DNA of 64,000 bases from Capsicum annuum. Lineage: Eukaryota > Streptophyta > Magnoliopsida > Solanales > Solanaceae. Below the pieces are notes generated by a model. That model was not told where the DNA came from and ran no database searches. It saw only the letters and a program-made list of their open reading frames with translations. Below, piece by piece: positions 35,759-46,960 of this stretch; the first letter of the stretch is position 1, and every line of letters begins with the position of its first letter. The position numbers were made by a program, and so were the translations under genes. The stretch is from assembly GCF_002878395.1 (NCBI RefSeq), contig NW_025855986.1, forward strand, positions 252,179-316,178, written 5' to 3'.

Positions 35759-36055
35759 CCACTGCTAGCCACGAACAAGAAACTCCAGACACAGAGGAGC
35801 GCTCCCATACTATTATCGACGCACTCCCACCCCCTAACCCTCTACCCTAATTTGTGTCATCCACACCTTCCTATCAAGGGTCATGTCCTCCGTAAACTGT
35901 AACTACTCCATATCATGCCTAATCACCTTTCTCTAATATTTCTTCGGTCTATCTCTACCCTGCCTAAATCCATTCATAGCCATTGTCTCACACCTCCACA
36001 CTGGAGCATCAGAGCCCCTCCTCATCACGTGCCTTAACCAACGTAACCTCACTTC

Positions 36056-37570
36056 TCACATCTTATCCTCCACTGAGGCAACTCCCACCTTCTTCCGAAT
36101 AATCTTATTCCTTACCCTATCTTTCCTGGTATGTCCACACATCCATCGCAACATTTTCATCTCTACCACCTTTAACTTTTGGATGTGGGAGTTCTTAACT
36201 GGCCAACACTTCTCTCCATATAACATAGCCGGCTGGATTACCACTGTGTAAAACTTACCTTTAAGCTTGGGTGGCACCTTTTTATCACATAGAACTCCCG
36301 AAACGAGCCTCTATTTCAACCACCCTTCCCCAATACGATACGTGACATCCTTGTCAATCTCACCATTGCCCTGAATCATGGACCCCAAATACTTGAAACT
36401 CTCCCTCTTTTGAATAGCTTGAGAGTCCAACTTCACAACCACTCCAGCCTCCTATGACACATCGCTGAACTTACACTCTACGTACTTCGTCTTGGTTATA
36501 CTTAACTGAAATCCTTTAGACTCAAGCGTCTATCTCCAAATCTCCACCTTATCATTAACTCCACCCCGAGTCTCGTCAATAAGTACCACATCATCTTCAA
36601 ATAACATACACCAAAGCACCTCTCCTTGAATATGTTGCGTCAAAACATCCATCACCAAAGCAAATACAAACAGGCTAAGAATTGATCCCTGGTGCAACCT
36701 TATCAAAACTGGGAAGTTGCTTCGAATCTTCACCTATAGTTCTCATACGAATTTTTGCACCTTCATACATATCCTGAATTGACCTAGTGTACTCTAGGAG
36801 CGCCCTTCTAACCTCCAAGCACCTCCACAGAATTTCCCTGAGAACTTTGTCATATGTCTTCTGAGTCAAAAGATTCTTGTTAGGTATGACTTTACAGTCT
36901 TTACAAAGCATTCTATTCTCTTTCCTAAGAAGCAAAAAGTTTATCTGAGTCTTGGCCACTGAACTACGAAACATAATAAGGTGTTCCTCCTTCTTCCAAA
37001 AGCTCGAATTCACTACCCACAACCCAAAAGCCCTAGAAAAATCCAAAAGAGAAGCTCCTCCTTCATTCCGTTTCCCAAAATCAAAACCGCCATGCACATC
37101 ATCATAACCTCTCGACAAAGACCCAATATGCCCATTGAAATCCCCTCCCACAAAAAGCTTCTCAGTGCTTGGCATGCTCCTTACCACCTTATTTAAAACC
37201 TCCCAAAATTCCTTCTTCTTCTTCTCGTCCAAACCTACTTACAGGGCGTAGGCACTAATAACATTCACCGTAGACCCTCCAGTGACCAACTTAATAGACA
37301 TCAACCTATCACTAACTCTCTTTACCTCTACCACTTGCTCCCTAAGTTCTTTATCTACTAAGATACCCACCTCATTTCTATGTCTCAAGCTACCCGAGTA
37401 CCATAACCTATAACCATCCACATCTCTCGTCTTAGTGCCTACCTATTTAGTTTCCTAGACATACGTTATACTAAACCTTCTCTTTCTAAGAATCTTCACC
37501 AACTCTATAGACTTACCCTGCAAAGTTCCTATGTTCCAAGACCTGACTCGCAACCTAGAATCTCTCTTAT
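36056..37570 (-). pseudogene. LINE endonuclease-reverse transcriptase, broken
   Basis: The N-terminus near 37,545 reads RVRSWNIGTLQGKSIELVKIL, the start of an apurinic-type endonuclease. The next parts are 37239-37421 (DVDGYRLWYSG) and 36675-37232 with the catalytic-type GGDFNGHIG. The reading passes from SVAKTQINFLLLRKENRML and CKVIPNKN directly to TYDKVLREILWRCLE, so several hundred bases of the RT N-terminal part are missing. The RT core follows in another frame: [17 protein letters not shown] and [12 protein letters not shown], where FADD has become FEDD with the Asp pair kept. The C-terminal part ([16 protein letters not shown]) is at 36056-36277. Stops and frameshifts separate the parts. 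Confidence 0.88.
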
Positions 37571-38319
37571 CCTAACTAACCTTACTACCTCTTTCCCCTA
37601 ACACTAAAATCGATCCTAGACCTAACCCTAGCCCAACCCCCAACATTGACCCAGACCCAATACCTCCTAACCCCAACCCTAACCCTGACCTATGACATGA
37701 CCCTAGTTTATCATTTCCAATCACATCCACAACACAAATAGGGGAAAAAGAATAAATAAAAAATAAAGATAACAGAGAGAGATAAAGATAAGGCTAAGAG
37801 GACACACTGGTTATAATGAAATCAATAAAGGAGCTTGAATCCGTGCCAACTATATACTAAGGACATAGACAACAATCTATAATATAAAGAAAGAAACAAA
37901 ACCAATAATATAACACAAGTTTTGATAAACAATAGTCAATAACAAGAACTATACTACCACAACTAATAGATATACTTGTAAATCAAGTAATAGTAATCAG
38001 ACAAGGGAACACACTTCAAAACTATGAAGAACAATAAAAAGCCAAAAATGCAAATAGGATTAACAAGTAAAACACTATTATGAAGTACCAAAATCAACAA
38101 GTAAGTCGTCACCCACAATCCAGATAGTCGACCAAGATACTCAGAAAAAGGAATCAAAATAGGAATAGTAAGCAAAACAACCAGTAGCAGCCCCTAGAAT
38201 CAAGAAAACTATACATACAACTAGAAAGAATGGAGTGAGTGTACCTGATCGAAGCTGGGTTGGTTCCGTTTACTTGATGGAGTCGCTGGATTTCGGCAAT
38301 TTGTGGTAGAAATTGGTCA

Positions 38320-38466
38320 CCCAAATAGTGTTGTTGTCGCTGGAATAGTGTTGTTGTTACCGAAATTGTGTTGTCATCGCTGGAATAGTGTTGCTGTCAC
38401 AAAAATAGTGTTGTTGTCACTGGAATAGTTTTGTTGTCACCGGATAGTGTTTTCATTGCTGGAATC
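38320..38466 (-). repeat. Short tandem repeats in the LINE 5' leader
   Basis: About seven or eight imperfect units of AATAGTGTTGTTGTCGCTGG (20 bp) on the plus strand. The surrounding 5' leader (37,570-38,930) has no conserved frame. A CCCTAACCCTAAC-like run near 37,600-37,710 lies in the same leader. Confidence 0.7.
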
Positions 38467-38934
38467 TGCACTTGTAGTACCTACAAAAGGGTTCTAAAGA
38501 AAGAAAAGAAAGAGAGAAACAATGAGAAAGAGGTGAAAAGACAGAGGTCATCAAAGTGAGATTGCAAAAACTGCACCAGCATCGATGGTGGTGCAAGAAA
38601 GAGTCACCGACCAAAAAGATAAAAGATTTGAGGCAGATCGGCCTTCTGGTATTCAGGATTTGCTGATGGCCAGTAAGGTGCTAGCCAACGGCTGAGAGCC
38701 TGCTTAAAAAGTATTCGCCGGAGAAGGAGATCGGGGAAAGTTTGCCAATAAGAGAAATTAAAATCCTCGACAAGATCGTAACGTGACGACACTCCGATCA
38801 GTGCTCTGTCGTGTACATTAGGCGGTGGAGAGGTCCGGCCGCCGTGCTAATGACGTGAGAGTGGTGGCGGTGAGAAAGTATTTAATTTATCAAAAGTCAC
38901 TTCGAGACGTGCTGATGACGTGAGTACTTTCCTC

Positions 38935-39420
38935 TACCATACTATTAAATTAAATTTGCTGGATTCTATGAGAATAAAACTAAATCTATTTTCTTATTTA
39001 TAGTGTTTAGCCAAATTAAACATGTTCTTCCCAATCTATTCATTATATATTTATAGTGAACAAATCTAAAGTATCATCACCCTTAAATGCATCTATTAAA
39101 GAGATTTATTTGGTCAAATTTAGTTCATCAATTTTCTTATTTCAATGCTTTTTATTGTCTAGTATAATTTTCTATAGTTTTAATACTTATTTTTCACTCG
39201 TCTATCATTGGGTACATCAAGCTATATATCTTCTTGACTAATACTCTTGCGTATACCTACCAACATTCAAATATAATGTGTTAGTCATTTATTTATACAT
39301 TTTTCTCTTATTAACTCTAAAACAGACATTAGAATTTTTTCATTATCAATTATTTAAGAAACAAATTGAAAAAGAGAAACAAAAAAATTTATTTATCGTA
39401 GAAAATTAAAACGACTAGTT
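38935..39420. repeat. Block copy 3, continuation after the LINE
   Basis: TGTTTAGCCAAATTAAACATGTTC and following text match 34,780-35,390 and 53,765-54,410. A small duplication of GTGAAACAAAAGGGAGAAAGTAT ends it near 39,480, and 39,480-39,660 shows nothing further. Confidence 0.7.
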
Positions 39421-39664
39421 TTAGTATAGGGATTAAGTAAAACAAAAGGGAGGAAGTATGTGAAACAAAAGGGAGAAAGTATGTCCTTTTTATTTGAATA
39501 TCATTAAGATTTTAATAAATACATAAGGTGTTAATCCTATTCATAAAACTGCTATTGCTAAGTTGTTTGAACTCCCTACATGAATTTTGTGATTATCAAT
39601 GATATAAGATTTGGTATCTAATGCTTAAACAATTTATTACGTAGTTCAAATTTGTTCACTTCAT

Positions 39665-39805
39665 TTACCTCTTCTCATTTTTAGATTTCGTAAATCTCTT
39701 TAGAAGGATTGCGGCAGTGCCGGCAAAGAGAAGGCGAGAAGCCATTGCACCACCCATTACACTGGTATCTATCCAACCAATTCGGCTTTGGGTTAATGGG
39801 TGTTG
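39665..39805 (-). pseudogene. Fragment like the N-terminus of a 3-hydroxyisobutyrate dehydrogenase-like reductase
   Basis: The end of a 78-codon frame reads SRIGWIDTSVMGGAMASRLL then FAGTAAILLKRFTKSKNEKR. This resembles the NAD(P)-binding start of the beta-hydroxyacid dehydrogenase family, G-(W/F)-I-G-x-G-x-M-G-x-x-M. Here the conserved second and third Gly positions read Asp and Ser, so the dinucleotide loop is damaged. No further domain is found nearby. It is most likely a captured or duplicated exon that has decayed. The assignment rests on one motif only. Confidence 0.45.
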
Positions 39806-40014
39806 AAAAATATGTTTCATAAATAAAAAATATACAAAGAATAACACGAGATGAAGGGTTAATAATATGAACATCAAACACAAATTTGAGGCTTGAAACA
39901 CATGCGAAATATTTTTTTAAAAATGATATTTGCTCCCTCTTCTCTATGAGATTTCTATGAGATTGTATGCAAGGAGTTATAGTGGATATGACAAGACTAT
40001 TGAATTATGCACTA

Positions 40015-40202
40015 TTTTATTTTTGGTTTCTCATCCGATATCCAGTGCCCGTATTGGAGCCCTAACTAATTCGAATCGCGCGTTGCAGGGACCATTATGG
40101 TGGAAGCGCTTCCAACAGAGTTTTTCAAATACTTAGGGTCAAACCCTCAACCTCTGGTTAAGGATGGAGCAGACCCATCCACTGCACCACAACTCATGCT
40201 GG
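40015..40202 (-). mobile_element. tRNA-derived SINE, 188 bp, TSD TATGCACTA
   Basis: The minus strand starts with a tRNA-like A box (GTGGTGCAGTGG) and, about 35 bp on, a B box-like GGGTTTGACCC, both internal promoter parts for RNA polymerase III. It ends in AACCAAAAATAAAA. Perfect 9-bp direct repeats TATGCACTA flank it (40006-40014, 40203-40211). Confidence 0.88.
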
Positions 40203-40211
40203 TATGCACTA

Positions 40212-40916
40212 ACTAAATAGTGAAGAAATTCTTTTAGAAAACAAGAAATCAGAACTTAATATTTTTGGAGAAGAAAAGACTCCGTAAAAGTTTTATGTAA
40301 AAAAGTTACGTTAGAAATAAGTAATTGGGTTTAAATAGGGATGTTGAAAATCAAATAATAAAAACACACACTTTTTTAAAAAAGAAACAAATTAAAAGGA
40401 TACACCCTTTAATTTAAAAGACACATCTTACAAAAGCTTATAATTATTAACTTAATTTAAATAAAAATTCAACAATTTCCCACTGGATAGGAAATCATTG
40501 TTATAGTTCTAATACTGCAAGAAGAAAAAGTTGTAAAGAGAAGAAGGAACTTTTTTTTCTACTGTTGGGTTTAACTGATGTAACTTTTAGGCCGGCGAAT
40601 GAAGATAAACCAATTAAAAATAAAAGAATGAATGAAGAGTTAAAGAACAAATAATGGATCTTGGGACGGGTCAATTTCGGGGCAGAAGAGTTGGGTGGAT
40701 TTATATTTTGTGATGTGGTAAGTATTTTATTTATGTGGCAATTAATATTTTTTTTTAAAAAAGGAAAGGGGTTTTGTAAATTTCCAGCACATCATTTAAC
40801 CGTCAAAGGGTATAATATGCTCCTAAACTCTAACAACAGGGGCATTAGTGAACTAAATTTGTAACGGTGGGTATATTTAAACCTTTTTGCAAAGTTCAGA
40901 GGCATATTTGATCCTT
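40212..40916. other. AT-rich intergenic stretch
   Basis: No gene or clear transposon end is seen. A 67-codon open frame at 40661-40864 lacks any recognisable family motif. The part 40,780-40,916 (GGGTATAATATGCTCCTAAAC and onwards) reads like part of another dispersed repeat, without visible ends. Confidence 0.4.
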
Positions 40917-41057
40917 TTTCCTTTAATGTATACTATTAATTGTAGAGGTAAAATAAAAAGAAACTAATTAATTCTATCCTGATTTAGTAAGTGATCAATT
41001 AATATGAGACATTTCTTTTTAATAAGATGACCAATTAAAATTGAACGGAAGAATAGA
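40917..41057. mobile_element. Right half of a Stowaway-like MITE (copy of 33710-33967)
   Basis: TTAATGTATACTATTAATTG to AAGATGACCAATTAAAATTG follows the right half of the 33,710 MITE. The left half is missing. Confidence 0.65.
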
Positions 41058-41258
41058 TTTTTTATTTTCTTAAATTTTGTGTCAAGTCACATTAAACTCA
41101 CAAAATTAAAGATATTTTGATACATTTAATAAATTTTAATGTAAGATTATAAATTTTTTATTTTCTCAAACAAGTCACTTTAATTTTAATAAAAAAAAAA
41201 GATTAAGAATTTTTAATACACTTAAAGATATTTTATTTTACTCCTAAGACCATAAGAT

Positions 41259-41690
41259 TAGGGGTGTACAAAAATTGAACCATCCAATAAATCAAATCGA
41301 TAAAAATGTTATTGGTTTATTATTATTGGGTTATTAGGTTAGCGATTTTTTAATGGTTTTTTTATTAAAAAAAAATTATTGGGTTATTGATTCGGTTTTG
41401 ATTTTTTTGATTGAGTTATTGAGTAAACCGATAACCCAATAAAAATATTCCAAATTACACTTTACCACTACTTATATATATATATATATTCTACTATTTG
41501 TATTTTGTGCATATTTTCTTATCGTTTAAACCAAAAATCGAACTGTTAAGGACTAAAAATTGACAAATCAAAATTGATAAAATATATCTTATTGGTTTGG
41601 TTATTGGTTTAGCATATTTAAAATTTGATAATTAATAAATAAAATCGATAATATATAAAATCGAACCGAACCGACCGAAGCACACTCCTA
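41259..41690. mobile_element. hAT-type MITE, 432 bp, TSD CATAAGAT
   Basis: Ends TAGGGGTGTAC and GCACACTCCTA form an imperfect terminal inverted repeat. Perfect 8-bp duplications CATAAGAT flank it (41251-41258, 41691-41698), the length made by hAT transposases. No coding capacity is seen. Confidence 0.9.
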
Positions 41691-41985
41691 CATAAGATTC
41701 TTCATTTTCTCAATTTTCTTGCCAAATCACATTTAATTCACAAAATTTTGTGCATATTTTCTTCTCGGTTAAACCGAAAAATGAACTATTAAGGACTAAA
41801 AATTGACAAATCAAAAATCGATAAAAAATATCTTATTAGTTTGGTTATTGATTTAGCATATTTAAAAATCGATAAACAAAATCGATAATACATAAAATCG
41901 AATCGAACCAACCAAAGCACACTCCTACATAAGATTCTTCATTTTCTCAATTTTCTTGCCAAATCACATTTAATTCACAAAATTA
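41502..41985. repeat. 243-bp tandem duplication spanning the MITE right half and flank
   Basis: ATTTTGTGCATATTTTCTT starts both copies (41502 and 41745). Each contains the MITE right end, the CATAAGAT and the following CACATTTAATTCACAAAATT, so the duplication is later than the MITE insertion. Confidence 0.85.
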
Positions 41986-42805
41986 CAAATATTTTGATAT
42001 ATTCAATATAGTTTAATTTAAATCATGTGATTCTTTATTTTCTTAAACTCTATATCAAGTCAAAACAGATTAATCAATTTAAAACTAAGGAAGTGAGAGA
42101 ATCTATTTCCAATGTGCGGTAACCATAGTCCACACTATGGTGGGGAGGTTTAGGGTAATGAAACTATGATGGGTGGGTGGGTGGGGTAGGGGTGTATAAA
42201 GAAGAAAGGAGTGGCTTTTATTTAAATTATTTTTAGTTAAAAATTGTGTGCATACGCGCTTTATATGCGTGAAAGCACACATTTTGTTCCAATTCACCAA
42301 TTAAGTGCCACCTAAACTTAGTCAACAGCCAGAGGGGTTCAAAATATTGTGATTCATTGAGTTCAAGGGTTCAGACAAAGGTCTAAGTAAAGGCGTACAC
42401 ATTACAAACTCAGACAAATACAATGGTAAATTAATCATTCTTTTTTTAGCAGTCTCTTTGTCAGGTTATATATAGTCGTAGCCGTTTCAGTTTATTTTGA
42501 CCTATTTCTCAGTGGACACATTTAAACTATAAAATTAAAATATTTTAATAATTACAGAAAATTAATAAGATTCTTTAATTTTGTGTTAAATCATGTTTAA
42601 TTCACAAAATTAATATATTTTAATAAATTTAATGTACTTTAATTTTAAATCATAAGATTCTTTATTTTTTTTTATTTCTTTGTCTAGTCACATTAAACTC
42701 ACAACATTAAAGATATTTTAATACATTTGATATATTTTAATTTAAAGTCATAAGAAATTTGTGTCAAGTCACGTTTACAAACAAAATTAATAATATTTTA
42801 ATATT

Positions 42806-43035
42806 TCTTCTATTTAGTTTTACTTGTCATATTTTTAGTTGACACACCTATTAAGTAAAATAATTAATAATATGATTATTTTACCATAGTATCCCTATTA
42901 AATTATGCTTAAATTGTAATTTAAAACTAATTTAGAAAAAAAAACAATTAATGTTAATGGTAAGATAGAAAAAAAGAAGTTGTCTTCTTTTGAATATCTT
43001 AAAAATGACAAGCAAAAGTAGAAATTCAATTAAGA
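42806..43035. mobile_element. Second type of Stowaway-like MITE
   Basis: TTCTATTTAGTTTTACTTGTCAT at left is mirrored by ATGACAAGCAAAAGTAGAA at right. The outer limits are uncertain by a few bases. Confidence 0.6.
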
Positions 43036-43084
43036 AATTAGTGGCAGGTAAAAGTGAACGGTGGGATTATACTTTAATTTAATT

Positions 43085-43367
43085 CTCTCCGTTCTATTTT
43101 AGTTGGCACATTTCATTTTTACACGGTGATTAAGAAATTATAAATTAAATGATCAATTTTATTATTTTACCTTTTATCCGTACTAATGATATTCATTGGG
43201 CGTAGTAATGAACATTGAAATTGTAATTGCTCACATTGAATGTATGTTATTAATTGTTGGGCTAAAATATAAAATAATAATTAACTCTATCCGAATTTAG
43301 TAAATGATCAACTAATATGAAACATTTAATTTTAGTAAGATGACCAACTAAAATAGAATGAGAAAAG
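43085..43367. mobile_element. Stowaway-like MITE, same type as 33710-33967
   Basis: CTCTCCGTTCTATTTTAGTTGG to CCAACTAAAATAGAATGAG, followed by TA. The interior matches the 33,710 copy. Confidence 0.75.
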
Positions 43368-43746
43368 TAAGATTATTTAATCTCTTAAATCTTGTGTCAA
43401 GTCATGTTAAACCCATAAAATTAAAGATATTTTGATACATTTAACATATTTTAATTAAAGATCATAAGATTTTTTATTTTCTCAAACTCCATATCAAGTC
43501 ATATTTAACGCACAAAATTAAAGATTTTTAATACAATTACTTTAATTTACTCCTAAGACCATAAGATTCTTTATTTTCTCAAATTTCGTGTCAAATCGCG
43601 TTTAACCGATAAAAATAAAGATATTTTGATATACTCAATATACTTTAACTAAAATCATACGATTTTTTATTTTCTTAAACTCCATGTTAAGTCAAAACAA
43701 GTCAATCAATTTGAAACTAAGAAAGTGGGAGAATCTATTTTCATTG

Positions 43747-44840
43747 TGTAGACACCTAATTTTGTCCCTCCCAAATCTAATTTTATTCATTTTTAGCTCA
43801 CATTACCGCACACCCTCATCCATGTGATTATACCCCACAAAAATACAAAAAATAACAACCCTTAACATAATCCCTAACAAATTCTATCTCTTCTTTCTTT
43901 AATTATCACGTAATTGTGAATGATTTGTGTGTTTGTTATGTTTGAATCCTTGTTGTGAGTTGGTTGATGTTGGTTTCAGACTTTGAAAAGTGAATTGATA
44001 ATCGAAGCATGTGTTAATCATTGATTGAGCATGAAATTAGGGGGTTGGGAATTGAAAGATTGATTTGGTGAATGTTGATTATTTTGTTAATTGTTGAACA
44101 CGATAGTATCATGTTTAGGCCAAAATTGATAGGCAAATTCCAAGTTTTGGAGTAGGCAACTTGTAGGATTCTAATCATCGAATGTGTAAATGTTTGTGTT
44201 GAGTAATTTTCTCCATTTTTATCGCATTTTATTAAATGTATTCATTTAGCCGGGGAATGCCCCGAGGCTCATTGTATTTATTCACCGAGGAATGCCCTGA
44301 CATATTATGTCTTCAAAGGAGGTTTGCGATCAAGGTTCGAGGCATCTGGTAAAGAACGGGAGCGTAGTTCAAGATTAGGGTAGTTTAGAATAGGCTTTAT
44401 TTTTCGTATTATTTTTGTTTTTGGACTGTATAATTGGATTGATCACTATATTTTGGATTTATTTTGTTTTGTGCGTTTGATTGATTGCTTTATGCATTTT
44501 TTGTGTGGTTTATACATTTGTAATGTCAAATTAGCCGATATGCTCCACCAAGCGACCGTGGTCGAACCACGGGATCGAGGGGTGCCTAACACCTTCCCCT
44601 CAATCAATAGAATTTCTTAACCGGAATCTCTATTCGCAGATCAGTTATAGAGTCAAAACCGTTTTGAAAAGGATTTCCAAAGGTGACTTGGCACACCGAA
44701 TTATGCCAAGTGGCGACTCTGAGTTTTGAATATAAAAAGTCTTTTTCAAAACAAATCTCCATTTTATCACTTAATAATGAAAACCCTTCAAAACTTCAAA
44801 TTAATCTTCTTTTTTTGGAGTTAAAAATGGGGGTGTAATA
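43747..44840 (+). repeat. 5' LTR of the Ogre-like element
   Basis: Pairs with 52237-53330 at the same length and with few differences by eye, which suggests a recent insertion. Its end has mutated to GTGTAATA. Confidence 0.92.
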
Positions 44841-44844
44841 GCTC

Positions 44845-44862
44845 TGGCGACTCTGCTGGGGA
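44845..44862 (+). promoter_or_regulatory. Primer-binding site of the Ogre-like element
   Basis: TGGCGACTCTGCTGGGGA begins four bases after the LTR end. An internal near-copy is at 48654-48671. Confidence 0.8.
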
Positions 44863-46368
44863 ACCTTTTTAGAATTCGAGCTTATTTTTACAGTTATATC
44901 GCTTTAGTTTTGACATTATGAGTATATAGACATTATTTGTGTTATTGTTTGTATTTGTTTATCGTTGTTGAGTGCTAGCGTGCTACGTGTTTATAGTTTT
45001 TCTCTTATGTGTTATCGCTTTATATCTGGCATCATTTGCATAACCCGAGTCAATTCTTTCTGCAACAAGTTCTGTAGTACACGTTGTGTACACAACCTAT
45101 AGTTGAGTCACCCTTATTTTTAGGAGGGGAAGCCGCCGACTGGTATGGAGTGGGTGTAAAGCTAGCGCAGCCACTATCGACCATAAGCTCCCCCGAATAG
45201 CCTTGTTAGTGAACCCCAACATAAGTCAGCCTTTAGGTCATGCTTATTTGTATCATATTGAGATCTAGCGGGACCCACGTGGACCTTTGGAGGAGAATCA
45301 CCTCTAAAGCATCCCTACGTGCTAAATGTTGCATCTTTGAGGGTTACAAGGTCATTTGACAGACTGATTTAGGCAAAAGCATAAGTTAGAAGCAAAGTGT
45401 GTAGGCAAGAAATTGTTGGAAAAAAAAAAGAAAGAAAAAAAGAGAGTGAAAAAAAAAAGAGATTTGGTAGTTTTTAGGGTTCTTTATGGCTTTTGTTTTT
45501 CACAATTCAAAAAAAAATATTTTTTTTTTACTTTTTGCACTCATTTCCCAAAAAATCAAAAACGTTAAAAAGATTTTCCTTTTATTTTTTTAGTAAGTAT
45601 TCACAATTCAAAAACTCCAAAAATATTTTTTCCTTTCAATAGGAGCTTTGTACATTTTTATATAACGAAAATATCAAAAAGATTTTTTTTTCTTTCATAG
45701 TTGTTGGTGTTAGTTTCTAATTAAAAATTCAAAAAGATTTTATTCGTCTGTCTTTAGTCGTGTCTCTCAATTCAGGATATAGTTTGTCATTTAATCCTTA
45801 ATTGTCCAATCTGGACGAACTACGCACCCCTGATTCTCCTCTCTAGGGAGTGAGATACGTAGGCAGCCTATTGTGGGTTCGGGGATCTTATTTAAAAAAA
45901 TCCAAAAAGATTTTCTTCACTCTTCATTTAGAGTAGGTGTTTCATACATGTCTTGAAAAGAAAAATACAAAAAAAAAAGAAAAAAATGAATTTCCTCAAT
46001 ACTCGTAGGTTTCATTTTTGGTTTATCTTATCTCAAAAATTCAAAAAGATTTTTTTCACTCTTTATTTAGAGTAAGTGTTTCATATACATCTTTAAAAGA
46101 AAACTACAAAAAGAATTTTCTTTAATAGGTTCAAGTTTCAAAAGATTTTTCTTTGGTAATCATAGGTGTCATTTTGTATAGAAATTTTAAACGTGAAAAA
46201 TGCAAAAAGAGTCTATTCTTTTGATAATTTGTTATTTTCTTCTCTTTTAAAGTTTCAAGAAAAGAAAAAAAGAAAGGAAAAAAGTTTAATTGGCCATTTT
46301 GGCAAAACTTCACGAACTACGCACACTTGATTCTCCTCTTTCAGGGGTGAGATACGTAGACTTCCTTC
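44863..46368 (+). repeat. Ogre-like leader with ~0.5-kb repeats
   Basis: A non-coding leader. CGAACTACGCAC, then TGATTCTCCTCT, then GTGAGATACGTAG occurs near 45,817 and again near 46,312, about 495 bp apart, and a third time near 48,073. Between them lie T- and A-rich stretches with recurrent TCAAAAAGATTTT. No gene is seen. Confidence 0.65.
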
Positions 46369-46416
46369 TTGGGTTTGGTGATCTTTTCTAAAAGAAAAAG
46401 AAAAGTGTTGAAGAAA

Positions 46417-46960
46417 ATGTTGAACTCTAACATATTTGTTGCCTCTTGTTCAGTTAGTTTAACGTGGTTGGTTTGTGGCATCCTAGTTGGTCCTCCACAT
46501 CGCACCAAATCTAAAGAAAGTTTAGCTGTGTTCAACAAGGATACGATGAGTGACCTTATGGATCAAACAAAGAGGCAGGAAAATGAGAGTTTAAAGGAAG
46601 AGAATTTGAGACTACGACAACAAATGATGGAAATGTATCGAGCTTGGGCTAGTGGGCTACCTTCTCCTCTATTCCCCACTATCGATCTTGCCAATATCTT
46701 GAGTTTTCCATTACAATTGCAAAAGTCAATTCCCTATTGTTGATTGACGCACCACAACATGCCTCAAAATTCATGCCATGTCAGCTATATCTCAATACAT
46801 CCACCACTCATTCTCTAGCTCCTCGGGTCACAATGTTGAAGGTTGTAGTGCTTTGAAAAGAGAAATGGAAAGGTTGATTCAAGAAAATTTGATCGTAGTG
46901 CAAAACATTGACACTATGAAGGTCACACAGAATCCTTCACCCACACACGGTAATGCATGA
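46417..46960 (+). pseudogene. gag: Ogre-like gag remnants
   Basis: Two short frames read SLKEENLRLRQQMMEMYRAW with SGLPSPLFPTIDLAN (to 46743), and GHNVEGCSALKREMERLIQE with NLIVVQN (46778-46960). A coiled-coil start with 'MAEMYxAW' and a later 'HNxExCxALK' segment are typical of gag in Ogre/Tat-group elements. Here the two are only some 60 codons apart, so most of the capsid part is missing. The frame differs between the pieces. Confidence 0.65.

Larger units (their letters stand above)
35508..38930 (-). mobile_element. RTE-like LINE (non-LTR retrotransposon), internally deleted
   Basis: Minus-strand order: GC-richer 5' leader with short repeats, endonuclease, RT, then a 3' end with the GGTATGGTCTGCGTACACTC and GGGTATGTTGTTGTTGTA tail. 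That 3' end resembles the one shared by Solanaceae RTE LINEs and TS-like SINEs. No TSD could be read with certainty, and the 5' limit (about 38,930) is set by where the flanking block resumes. Confidence 0.82.
41058..42115. repeat. Further copy of the ~95-bp promoter-flank array, with hAT MITE inside
   Basis: The same units as 33,345-34,310, ending AACTAAGGAAGTGAGAGAATC at about 42,105. The hAT MITE and a 243-bp duplication interrupt it. 42,116-42,450 holds no recognisable feature apart from a G-rich GGGTGGGTGGGTGGGG run. Confidence 0.7.
42450..43741. repeat. Block copy 2, left part, with promoter remnant
   Basis: From TCTCTTTGTCAGGTTATATATAG this matches the leader-promoter part of the inverted-repeat gene (33,280-33,345), then the ~95-bp array. 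A minus-strand TATA (42466-42474) is retained, but the coding part is absent, cut near 42,450. The block continues after the Ogre-like insertion at 53,336. Confidence 0.7.

Noticed and set aside
37600..37720. CCCTAACCCTAAC-like run resembling telomere repeats
   Set aside because: It is irregular, lies in the leader of the LINE, and has neither the plant TTTAGGG period nor any length of array.
40015..40202. A and B boxes suggesting a tRNA gene
   Set aside because: No cloverleaf or anticodon arm could be formed. The A-rich end and 9-bp duplications show a SINE.
42160..42200. GGGTGGGTGGGTGGGG as a functional G-quadruplex promoter
   Set aside because: It could form a quadruplex, but no gene lies next to it. 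A simple-sequence origin is enough to explain it.
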